This document shows, piece after piece, positions 30,893 to 42,800 of a stretch of 64,000 nt of DNA; position 1 is the first letter of the stretch, and each line of letters starts with the position of its first letter. A model generated the notes under the pieces. It searched no databases. It was not told the origin of the DNA and worked only from the letters and a program-made list of their open reading frames with translations. The stretch is taken from contig JAVDOI010000010.1 in NCBI GenBank assembly GCA_032191485.1, positions 23,966,055 through 24,030,054 on the forward strand, given 5' to 3'. Both the position numbers and the translations under genes were made by a program. The DNA is from Leptoclinus maculatus (Eukaryota; Chordata; Actinopteri; Perciformes; Stichaeidae).

Positions 30893-33800
30893 GTAGAGTC
30901 ATTGGGATTACCATCATATCTATCTTCAGTTACATGTTTCAAAGAATATACTTTGTATAGATTGGATTATGGGATAAATCAATACTGCATCAGACTAGGT
31001 ATACTTACACCTATGATAGATGCTCTTCTCCAAATATTATGATGGAGACGGGCAGGGAACTGAGTTCAATATGCTCGACATGACATGACGTACAACCAAA
31101 TGTCATTTCAGTTCATTGCAACCGACTGACACTTTTTTTCCAGTTACATACAGCTTTGTGTACTCCTAGACCGGACGTGTTCCTTCAGACCAAAGGATTT
31201 ATTTTTCATATTCAGCTGTAGAACATAGCACTGAGGATCTGAGGGGTCAAATTCCTTCCCAGTACCACAGGGTAAACCCAATAATGTCCACTACTGATTA
31301 GTATGTTACATTGTTATTAATGTGCATGTTTATGTTGTCTAGATGTGACCAAGCTCTGTCCTCCAGCCTGGAAAATATAATTTCATGGACAAAATTGTAA
31401 TGTCACACAGAAAGAAAATGAATGTAAGACGATTGGGCCGTCCTTGTTTTGTGCAAAAATGTGTTGTGAAGTTTATCTGAAGTTAATATGAGGCACCAGC
31501 AGTCTGAGATGGACAAATCAAATCAAATCTTCCAAAGTAACAATCTTTTTAGAATGAAATTGCTTTTTTTTCCTGGACAGTGTTGAGCTGCAGTGAAAGG
31601 AAATGTTCTACTAAAAAGTATTTTTAAGATACTCACACAGTCGGCTGAGCTTTGTCTAATGAAGCCATTGTGTCTGGTGAAATGTTGGTAATAGCATTAC
31701 ATCACACTGAACGGAGCCATCTCTCATTTGGAAGTTAACGAGGACCGTAGTGCCGATTTTTCAAGTCAGCTCTCCCCCTCTCTTCTCTCCTCTTAGGATG
31801 TAGGTCTCAACACTGATGCTGTGATCTCCCACTTCTCCTCCACTTCATGCCACTCAGGCGGTCAGACCAAGTCTCTGGCCTTCCCCCTCCACCATCACTC
31901 TTCCAGGGTGAGCAGTCGTGGCCAGTCCCTGTCCACCAACCACCAAAGTCTCCGGTCCATTCAGGTCTTTCCCACCTCCTCAAACAAGCACCCAGGTGAG
32001 GAGAGAAAACACGCTTTTACTGCATCGACTATCTTGGTTAGCTATGTATTTATGTATGCTTGTTTATCTGTCCATTTATAGACAGACTGCATACTGTAAT
32101 AACTAGTTCACACACACACACACTTAGCAAATATTTCCCCTTGCTAATTAAGAAAGTGGTTTTGGTTTTACACATTGAAACATCATGATGAATTACATTA
32201 CATTACATTACAGTCATTTAGCAGACGCTTTTATCCAAAGCGACTTACAATAAGTGTATTCAACATCGGTATTCAAGAGAACTACTAGTCACCAGGAGTC
32301 ATAAATACATCACCTTTTTTAAACAAGCACCTAAGAGCATAAACCAGAGCAAAAGTACAGTGCAGAAACAAACTAGTATGAATACAACAAGTGCTAAGTG
32401 GAAGGCTCACGTCTGTCCTGACGTCAGTGGGGAGTTCATTCCACCACTGTGGGACCAGGACAGGAAACAGACGTGACCGGGTCGATCGGCCACAGGGACC
32501 TCTGAGGGACGGGGCGACCGATCGCCCCGAGGCAGCAGAGAGAAGTGGTCGGGCGGGGGTGTAGTGCTCGACCAGGGCCTGGAGATAGGAAGGAGCTGTT
32601 CCTTTCACTGCCCTGTAGGCACCAGAGTCTTAGACTGGATGAGCTCTTACAGGGAGCCAGTGTAGAGAACGGAGAAGGGAAGTTGTGTGGGAGAACTTGG
32701 GGCGATTGAACACCAGACGAGCTGCAGCTTTCTGGAAAAGCTCCAGAGGTCTGATGGCCTCGCATGATTCCTCGCAGTCCGAGTTGGCGTCACCACGGTA
32801 TCATCAATGGTGATGGACAGGTCTCGGTGCCCTTCCCCGGGAGGAACAGTAGCTCGGTTTTGTCCAGGTTGAGCTTCAGGTGGTGCGTCGCCATCCACTT
32901 CGAGATGTCAGCTAAGCATGCAGCGATGTGTGTCTCCACTTGAGTGTCACCGGGGGGAAATGACAAGACCAGCTGGGTGTCATCGGCATAACAATGGTAA
33001 GAGAAGTCATGCGAGCGAATAACAGAACCCAGAGATGTTGTGTAGAGCGAGAAGAGAAGGGGGCCCAGAACTGAACCTTGTGGAACCCCCGTAGTCAGCA
33101 TGCGTGATTCCGACACGGCCCCCCTCCATGTCACCTGGTAGGATCGACCTGTCAGGTAGGATGCAAACAGGGAGAGTGCAGAGCCTGAGACACCCATCCC
33201 CTCGAGGTTGGGTCTGGTGGTTCACCGTGTCAAACGCCGCAGACAGGTCCAGGAGAATCAGGACAGAGGAGAGAGAGTTCGCTCTCGCGTTGTGAAGCGA
33301 CTCTGTCACCGCAAGGAGGGCTGTCTCAGTCAAGTGACCCACCTTGAACCCGGACTGGTGGGGGTCCAAGAGGCTGTTCTGGTGGAGATAGGAAGACAAT
33401 TGGTTAAAGACAGAACATTCAAGTGTTTTGGATAGAAAGGGTAGAAGAGAAACCGGTCTGAAGTTCTTGACATCAGAGGGGTCAAGTGATGGTTTCTTCA
33501 GAAGGGGGGTGACTCTGGCAGTCTTGAAAGCCGTGGGAAAGCATCCTGAAACAAGAGATGTGTTGATGAGGTGGGTGAGGAAAGGAAGGAGTTCAGTCAC
33601 AATAGACTGAAGAAGAGGGGAGGGGATCGGATCAAGAGAGCACGTGGTGGGGCGGTTAGATGTAACAAGGTTGAGGACGTCGTTAGGGGAGAGGGGAGCA
33701 AGATAGGGTAAGATAGGGCATAGAGAGGGGAGGGAGAGCTGAGGGGGAAGAGAGGGAGAGGGTAGAGAGGGAGAGGGTGGACAGGGAGAAGGAGGATCTG

Positions 33801-36800
33801 ATATAATTTACCTTCTTGTTAAAGAAGTTGGCGAAATCATCTGTCAGTAGTTCAGTATCCCTCCAGAAGCAAAATACACACTGGAGTGAAAACTTTGACT
33901 GGACTATTTATATCCTTGAGATGTGAATGCCACTTAGCAGAGCAATTGACCAGGTGAAAACTAAGTCACACCTACCTTGCACAGACAGGAACTGCAAAAG
34001 TATTAACACTGAAGCAGCCTAGGTACAGCTAATAACAACTTGTAAAAGCAAGAACAATAACTTGACATGTGTCTTAAGCCTCATATATATTCCCCATTCC
34101 GCAGACAGCTGCGGACTTGTACTAGTTGCGTGGATGCTCAAGTGGTTCCACTCATACTCCAGTTGAGGGTCCGCATCAGTCTGCACAGCAGCTGGATTTT
34201 CGCAGGTCAGGCGAGAATCACGTAATTACAAATCACACCAAAATCCATCCTGTCAGGCTTCAAATAAGGCATTTGTGTCTGGACCAGTCGGCGTCCTGTG
34301 AGAGGCTACAGGCTGCTGGGGGCGTTGCTCATGTGCTTGTGAGGACACGCAGAGGAGAATATTTGTTCTAAACAACAATGGCGGTTCGTGAGGGGGTTAA
34401 CGTGGATGCAGTTATATCAGAAGTGGAGGGTATTTCTTCATCGGGAAAAGGACGCAAAGAATGACACTGAAGGCATTAAAAGATGGAAAGATGTTATAGC
34501 TCTTCTTAGGCAAGACTTTGATTGACAGACGGTTCATCCAGTCCCCCCCGCCAAGTATTCTCTGAAAATACCTGCCTTTTTCTAATCAAGGTAAAGCACC
34601 ATGATGTTGTTTTACCAGGAGTTCGACGTCATTTGGATGACTTTGTACTCACTTAAAGACAAACTTTATAAATGTAGGTAACGGCAGTCCTCCTAGCACA
34701 AGCTCTTTTCAAAACAAATTGTCATCATCTGGAACACACACTCACCGTCCTAACAGCACCGTCATCCAGCAGCTAGGCCTGTTACATGCTGGCCAAGGAC
34801 TACATGCTGTAGATATACTTCAGCAACCGGAGAGCATTGGCATGTCAATGTCCAGGAACACAGGAGATATCCACATATACTGTGACAATATAATCTCTCT
34901 GTTTCAGAGAACTGCACTATCTGTGGGATATTCCGCATCTCTGCCCACTGCCTCACCTGCCTCCAGGGGCTCTGCTCAGAATGTGACCGACTGTACCACT
35001 CCTACCCTGAGAGGGCCAACCACCGGCGAACAGCTGTCCTGTCATCGTCATCATCGTCAACATCATCCCAGAACAGGAGAAGTCAAAGGTATGAAATATA
35101 AAATGTGAATACTCTGATTCCACTGTCCACAGCCAGTGATGGTTCTGAATACTTGACTTGAACTAAAAGTTCTCAGCAGGTGTATGTCATCATTGCTGCT
35201 CAGCTGCCCTCTTTCCCCATCTGTGGTTTGGTGCAGATCAGTTGTTGTCCTTTCTATGCTGATTAGACAGGAAGTTAATCATTCAATTATTTTTATTTAG
35301 TGCATTTCAATTTAATTATAAAAATGCAATGCAAATTACTGATTTACATTTTCATCTAACCGAGCTGCCAAACAAGCTCAACCAATCAAATGATGTGGGT
35401 TACAGACAGGAGCGGTGTTTCCATTCAATTTACCCTTTCTCTAAGCCCCGCCCCCTGCTGCTACTCCGTCAAGCTGTCAGAGCTACCATGGAGCCCACAC
35501 TGTCACTACCTGCACTCACTGAATAAATACTGTATTGTAAGTGATTCAGAGAGAAGCAAACGTATGGGTCAATAATATGCATTTGAAGGACGATCCAGGA
35601 TGTCTTAAGTGATTCAGCAGTGAAGACAGGTTCAAATTTAAGTGAACTTAGTGAAGGACCTGAATCGAGCGCTATTGAGGAAGTAATTTAAAATATGTGA
35701 ATGGAAACAAGTGATCAAGCTGATCACAGCAAAGTCTAACAGCGACACAGTGTAAGCTAAAGTGTTGGAACTGAGTGCTTGTATGACTGATGAGTGTGTG
35801 TGTGTATGGATATGCAGTATAATCAGTCCATGCAAACTGACACAACAGTATAACTGTCCCCTCTGCCCCTGTTGCAGTTCTTCCACCTGGCATTGCCCCC
35901 ACTGCACCAAAGTCAACTCCATCCAGGATGTGCTGTGTGAGGAGTGTGAGCGGCCTCGCCTGGAACTGATCAGCTCTAAAGCAGATGAATCTCAGCCTGC
36001 CACCATTACTGGTCTGTAATTTAAACTTCATCTTTAACCTCTTTAAACCTTTTATTGTCACTTGACAATGGCCAAAAAATTGCCACCACAGCCAAGGTAC
36101 TTTTAAGTTGAGGACGTGATTGAACTGAGATGTGTGTGTGTGTGTGTGTGTGTGTTCTTCTCAGAGTGGCAGTGTAAGAGCTGCACCATGGTGAACGCAG
36201 CCAGCAGTATTCTGTGCAAAGTGTGTGAAAGACCTCGTTTGGCCACACGACCTCCAGTGACCCCGTCACACCCACCCATCACCCCCCCCAGACCACCAGC
36301 ACCAGTACTGGGCATGCCCGGGGACCCTGACAGCCAGGTTAGTTCACTGTTTGTGTGTGTGATGGTCATCGAGCTTGGTCTTACTCAGGATATGACTTGA
36401 GTTTAGATGGAGCCTTTATGACATTTTCATATTCAGCATCAGAATGTGCTGATCTAGTCTGAGTCTGCTCATACTTTGAAGCAACATTGGTTTGTGGAAA
36501 CAGGAAGTTTCTCAAAGACACTGAGGTGGTGAACTGACATTTTAAAGTCAAATTGGTCTATGCAAATGTATTCTTTACTATTAACTGATGATTCACACAA
36601 TTCAAAGTTTTCGCTGAAATACAGTTGTTTATTTTTAGTTGTATTTATTTATTTATTTATTATTGAATGAATCTGAAATTGCCTATCATGTTCAGTGGAA
36701 GGTGTCGCTCTGATCCGCGATGCCTCGTACACACACATACTGCAAAGCAACGCGAGGGCTAGTTTGTTTAATCTTCCATCACTGTTCCCGACCTCAACAC

Positions 36801-39800
36801 GTATATATACTCGCGATATAGTCATTTACTACATCCAACTCAGAAGAGGCCGCAATACATTGAGTCTATTTGATTTGACCCTAGAGGCTAGCAGTAGCAT
36901 CACGTGAGGTTTACATTCATGGTTTAGCATGCCTCGTCAATTATTGGACAGATTGCCTAATTTGGTAAACACGTTCATGTTCCTCTTCGGATGAATTGTA
37001 ATAACTCTGGAGAACCTTTTAAAGGTCAAAATGTCCATTTGTCCAATACTTCTGTTTAGTACCTCAGTTCTGTACGTTTAGTGCTAATTAGCAACTGTTA
37101 GCATGCGAACACACGAGACTAAGATGGTCGACATAGTAAACATTACACATTATACACCTGCTGAACACGTTGCCATTGTGAGCCAGTTAGCATTTAGCTT
37201 AGCACAGCTGCACAGAGCTGCTAGCACAGCTGCACAGAGCTGCTAGCACAGCTGCACAGAGCTGCTAGCACAGCTGCACAGAGCTGCTAGCACAGCTGCA
37301 CAGAGCTGCTAGCACAGCTGCACAGAGCTGCTAGCACAGCTATAGACATTCAGTGTTGTTATTAAATCATGTGTGTCTCAATCCAATCAAGTGAACATTT
37401 AGAAGTAAATTCAGTCTATCAGGTTTTGTGTTTTACTTTGAGTGTTCCTCCCCCAGACGAGTCAGACGAGTCCATAGTGTTGATATTTGGTGCCTGCGTT
37501 TTGAATTTCTCACTCACTGCAAGAATGAAAACAAAATGTCAGGGCAGCTAGTGGCACAAGAGACTGTCTCCAGAAAAACAATCTTAAATATCATTGTGAA
37601 AACCATTTAATCTGTACTAACCACACTTACACCATAATATAAAGCCTGCATACATTGCAGCAAGGGAAATTCAAGAAAGTCCTAATATCTTATTTTTGAG
37701 ATGATTAAATCATATTTCTTCTTATAGATGGTAAATGGACTTGCATTTATATCACACCTTTCTAGTCTTCTGAGCCCTCTAAGCTCTGTACACTACATAT
37801 CTACACTCACCCATTCACACCCATTCATACACTGATGGCAGAGGCTGCCATGCAAGGTGCCACCTGGTTCAGTGTCTTGCTCAAGGACACTTCAAAATGC
37901 GTTCAAAATGTGCAGTTAACACCAAAAAGATTTGCCGTATACTGAGTGCCTCTCTCTCTCTGTCTCTGTGTCTGTCTGCATGTCTTTCTGTGTCTGTCTG
38001 CATCTTTTTGCCTCTCTGTGTCTCTCTGCATCTATCTCTCTGCCTCTCTACCTCTCTCTTTGTGTCTCTCCGTGTATCCCTGTGTCTCTCTGCATCTCCC
38101 TGTCTCTCTGTGTCTCTCTGCCTCTCTGCATCTCCCTGTCTCTCTCTGCCTCTCTCTGCCTCTCTCTGTGTCTCTCTGCCTCTCTGCATCTCTCTCTGCC
38201 TCTCTCTGCCTCTCTCTGTGTCTCTCTGCCTCTCTGCATCTCTCTCTGCATCTCCCTGTCTCTCTCTGCCTCTCTCTGCCTCTCTCTGCCTCTCTCTACC
38301 TCTCTCTGCCTCTCTCTGCCTCTCTCTGCCTCTCTCTGCCTCTCTCTGCCTCTCTGTGTCTCTCTGTGTCTCTCTGCATCTCTGCATCTCCCTGTCTCTC
38401 TCTGCCTCTCTCTGCCTCTCTCTGCCTCTCTCTGCCTCTCTCTGCCTCTCTCTGTGTCTCTCTGCCTCTCTCTGCATCTCCCTGTCTCTCTCTGCCTCTC
38501 TCTGCCTCTCTCTGCCTCTCTCTACCTCTCTCTGCCTCTCTCTGCCTCTCTCTGCCTCTCTCTGCCTCTCTGTGTCTCCCTGCGTCTCCTGCGTCTCCTG
38601 CGTCTCCCTGCGTCTCCCTGCCCAGTGGGTGTGTCAGTTCTGCACCTATCTGAACTACTCTCCTGCTACGGTGTGTGAGATGTGTGACCTGGCTCGTCCG
38701 GAGCCCGCCCCCCTGCCCGCGAAGCTCCGTCCTCCCTCTCCGGTCAGACGGGTCCCCGCGCTGCCGATCAAACCCAAAGAGCCCGCCCCCGAAGACCTGG
38801 ACTCCTGGAGGCAGAGGCTGATGAAGGAGGAGGGACTGAAGCTCATCCAGCTGATCAGAGCAAGTCAACTTCATCACCTGTCAATCAACCTCGGATCGAG
38901 AATACAAGTAGTGTCTGTATTCTACTGCGTCTGTCCTTTTCTGTCTGTTAGGATGGGGAGAAGAAAGGAGTGAGTCCAGAGGAGGTGTACACAAGCAGGA
39001 CAGTAGCAGGGGACAGCAGCATCCTGCCGTGCAAGTGGTTAAAGACGGAGCTTCCTCTGCTGTTGGACCTGATCAGGACGTCGGTGGCAACCTCTCCCCT
39101 TCAGTCTGCCTGTGACCAGAACACAGCAGAGCGCACAGTCAGTATGATTCTCTCTGTACAATCGAAGGCTTTATGTTCCTCTGTTAGCGACTGACCTTCC
39201 TCTAACACAGAGCAGGTCGCGTGAAGCTCCTGCCGAGGATGCCGGGAAAGAGGCGGAGCCTGTGAATGCGGTCCAGCTGTCCAGGGCGGAGGCCAAGCAG
39301 GCCTGGCTGACAGCAGGGGGCGACACCGAGCGAGCTGCCAGTCAAGCTCTGAGAGACAGACAAGCCAAGGTCTCCGCCACAATTACAGTTTCACGACGAC
39401 ATTCGGTCGGTCTCCCTGTAGTTCCAGAGATGGTGTGATTGTTTTTATTCCGTGCCGCTCAGGTGAAGGAGCTGTGTGCGCTGGGCTTCAGCCACGAGGC
39501 TCGCTGCCATGAGGTCTTGAGGCAGAGCGGCGGTGAGGTGAGAGGGGCCCTGGCCCTGCTGCAGCGACCACTCCTGGAGCCCTTCCACAAGCACATTTGG
39601 AGTGACAAGCCCGAGCCTCCCGTGGACATCCATCACCCTGACAAACAGGTGCGGGCATATTCATCAGGCCTGGGTCCAGTCCCGTTAATCTTCTGTACTC
39701 CGAACCTTCTCGGCTGGATTGAAAAGCATGATTGCCAAAATGACACCTTTTTTCCAAGCAAGAAGCTGTGAAAACCGTCATTATTGTCAGATTCCCATCT

Positions 39801-42800
39801 TTCCGATGGTACACATCATGTATGTATGATCATGTATCGCAGGGCACATGTAGAGACAGACAAACATTCACGCTCACATTCACACATACGGGTCATTTCC
39901 AGTCTCCAAATAGCCTACGCTGCATGTCTTTGGACTGTGGGAGGAAGCCGGAGAACCCGGAGGGAACCCACGCTGCCACGGGGAGAACGTGCAAACTACT
40001 ATCCCAAATGTTTCCAACAATTTTCAAACCCAGAGAAATATGTCATCTTTACTTTAAAAGGCCATTTTGCTAACATTAGCATTAGCAAGTGATAATGTTT
40101 GCAGGTTTCGGAGCACTCGTTCATCAAATGCTTCCCTTAACACGAGTATAATACAGGACAAGACTTGAAAACACTGTGAAAATGTATGATTATTCAGTCA
40201 TCCACCTGAAAGTCCCCGTGAAACAGAAGTCAGAGCGTCTTGAGCTCCAGTGCTGTGAGTATTTCACAGTGAAATGGAATATTTGAGTGTTCTAGAGGCA
40301 TTTAAATCAAATCCTTTGCATTTGATTGGGCCGCTGAAAAGTGGGCGGGCTTAGGGTTTAGAGCGATACGGAGATGCAGATGAACACCGCCTCCCTCCAT
40401 GCCGACCGAGCTCGCCGCTCACCTGCCTGCAAAACTCCGCTGGTCGTTTTGCAGGGAAAATGTATTTTTCATTCCACAAACATTAACGTTGCTCTGTGTC
40501 TGTGGCACGGGTGAAACTGTTCGCTAACACGGTCAACCCTAACAACTTTATGATAATATGTCAATGTTCTCAGCATCTTCTGCTGCCCCCAGTGGTCATG
40601 GCTGGGATAGCTGATTGGATTTGTGAAGTCCGGCCTCGCTGTAGTCCCCTTCATGATTCCATTCCGTCTCTTCCAGCGCATATGTCGGAGGCTACTCGCG
40701 GTGTACGATCTCCCCAGCTGGGGTCGCTGTGAGCTGGCACTGTCGCTGCTCCTGGAGCACAGCGCCCCCTACTCACTGGAGGACGTGGTGCAGGCTGTGC
40801 GAGAGTCCCACGACAGGGAGTTCATCAAGCGAGTGCTGGCTAAAGAGTGTCCCATCTGCCTCTCCATCTTCCCCCACAGCAAGGTACTGAGACGGCAAAA
40901 AAAAAATCTTTGTATGAGTTCTACAGCGGTGAAGCATGTCTGCAGTCATGCCCCCCCCCCCTCTCTCCTCTCTCTTTCAGATGCAGTCTCTGACGTCGTG
41001 TCAGTGCTCCGTGTGCTGTGGTTGCTTCCAGCAGCACTTCACCATCGCTGTTCGGGACAAACACATCAGAGACATGGTGTGTCCGGTCTGCTGGGAACCT
41101 GACATCAATGACCCCGAACACCTCAACAGCTACTTCTCCACTCTGGACATCCAGGTAGGGTGGCAGACGAACCAAGGATTGTATGAGGGAGGATAAGATA
41201 AAGACTACTGGTGCCTGGTCACGCCAGAAAGTGGCACGACAAAATTCTATGTTTCCTTGTGTGCTATTTGCTCACGTGCAAACATTTGGTGAAAAATCTT
41301 CCCCGTTCCATGTAAATGTGCCTCCCTGCAAAAACAGTCCAATTCACAAAGATCAGCATTAATAGCAACATGCAGTCAGTGAAATGATCGGCTTCAGTAA
41401 CTGAAGAGCATTTATACTGACAGAAAAATATATTAAATCCCACATAAATGTTCTCTCATTCACGTTTAAAGTCCTTGCCTGAAGTTTCGAGGAATGCCTC
41501 TACCCCTCGTCGGTCAGGACTTCTGCAAATGTCATTTTTATTTCTCTCTCTATTGTTCTGCCTGCATTCTTGGCGCAAATGCAACATTCAGCTGCAAACC
41601 CTCATGGGCTTGTTTGTGCTGTAATATTATTAACCTTCATGTCTTTAGTGAATCAGTGTGTAAATCTCACTTGAGTCGGGATGTTTATCAGAACTGTGGT
41701 GGAAAAAAACAATACAACAGTACCGAGTGAGTCGTATAATACTGAATACTGAAACAAGAAACATTGAGGAAAGAAGTCTGTCTTTAAAGTATTTATTCTC
41801 TGGCCAGAGAAGGCTTCACCGTCATACAGACTGCAGCGCAGTCTGCAGGAGGAATCAGCAAAGAATCCAGTGTCTCTCTTGCTTTTAAGCATCTCAGCAC
41901 ACAGGGGGGGGGACATCAGGTATCTACATTATCACAATTGATCAGCAGTTTCAACCCCCCCATTGACCCCTCCAGTCATCCCCTTCCTCTTCTGAGCCTT
42001 GTCCCACAAAGACATCTGTCTTTATTACCCTTGATTACCCCTGGGAACATTCTCTGCTTAAACCGCACAATTTACCCCTCATATCAAAGCAAAGGCAGAG
42101 ATACCCCATATGGTCCTGTTACCACTCTCCTACACAATCATATGTCACAGATATAGTTTTGTTAGTGAGTAAGGCACATAAACTAAGTCACAGTAGAAAT
42201 GTACTAGCACAGGGAACATTCTCCATCACAGAATACACATATTTGATTGGCTGAGCAGCATCACGTGATGTGATTTACAACGCATGTAATTGGTCTGTGT
42301 GTTTCCTGAACCGCTGAACGAGTGTCGTAAAGGCTGGAGACACTGCGCCGGTTAAAATAGAAGCGCTCCGTCAAAATGTAATAATTCTCACTTATCTATT
42401 GGTTTTAGGTCCAGGGTCCGGATCCGGACCGCGCTCCGCCTATTAGTGACCCCTGGGTTACAGCATTAATATAGCAGCAACTGTTTTACCTTTATGCTCC
42501 GCTTCGTGGGTATAATAACTATGTTAGTACGTAACCATGTGGGTATTTAACTATGTTATAACTATGTTAGTACGTAACCATGTGAGTATTTAACTATGTT
42601 ATAACTATGTTAGTACGTAACCATGTGGGTATTTAACTATGTTATAACTATGTTAGTACGTAACCATGTGAGTATTTAACTATGTTATAACTATGTTAGT
42701 ACGTAACCATGTGAGTATTTAACTATGTTATAACTATGTTAGTACGTAACCATGTGGGTATTTAACTATGTTATAACTATGTTAGTACGTAACCATGTGG

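Noticed and set aside
32285..33600. Functional reverse transcriptase gene
   Set aside because: The RT motifs are split over at least three frames and the endonuclease is missing; it is a dead LINE copy.
37897..38973. 358-codon plus-strand frame
   Set aside because: Most of it is the CT-rich decamer array. Only its end coincides with true rnf31 exon 10 in frame, and it then runs into the GC-AG intron.
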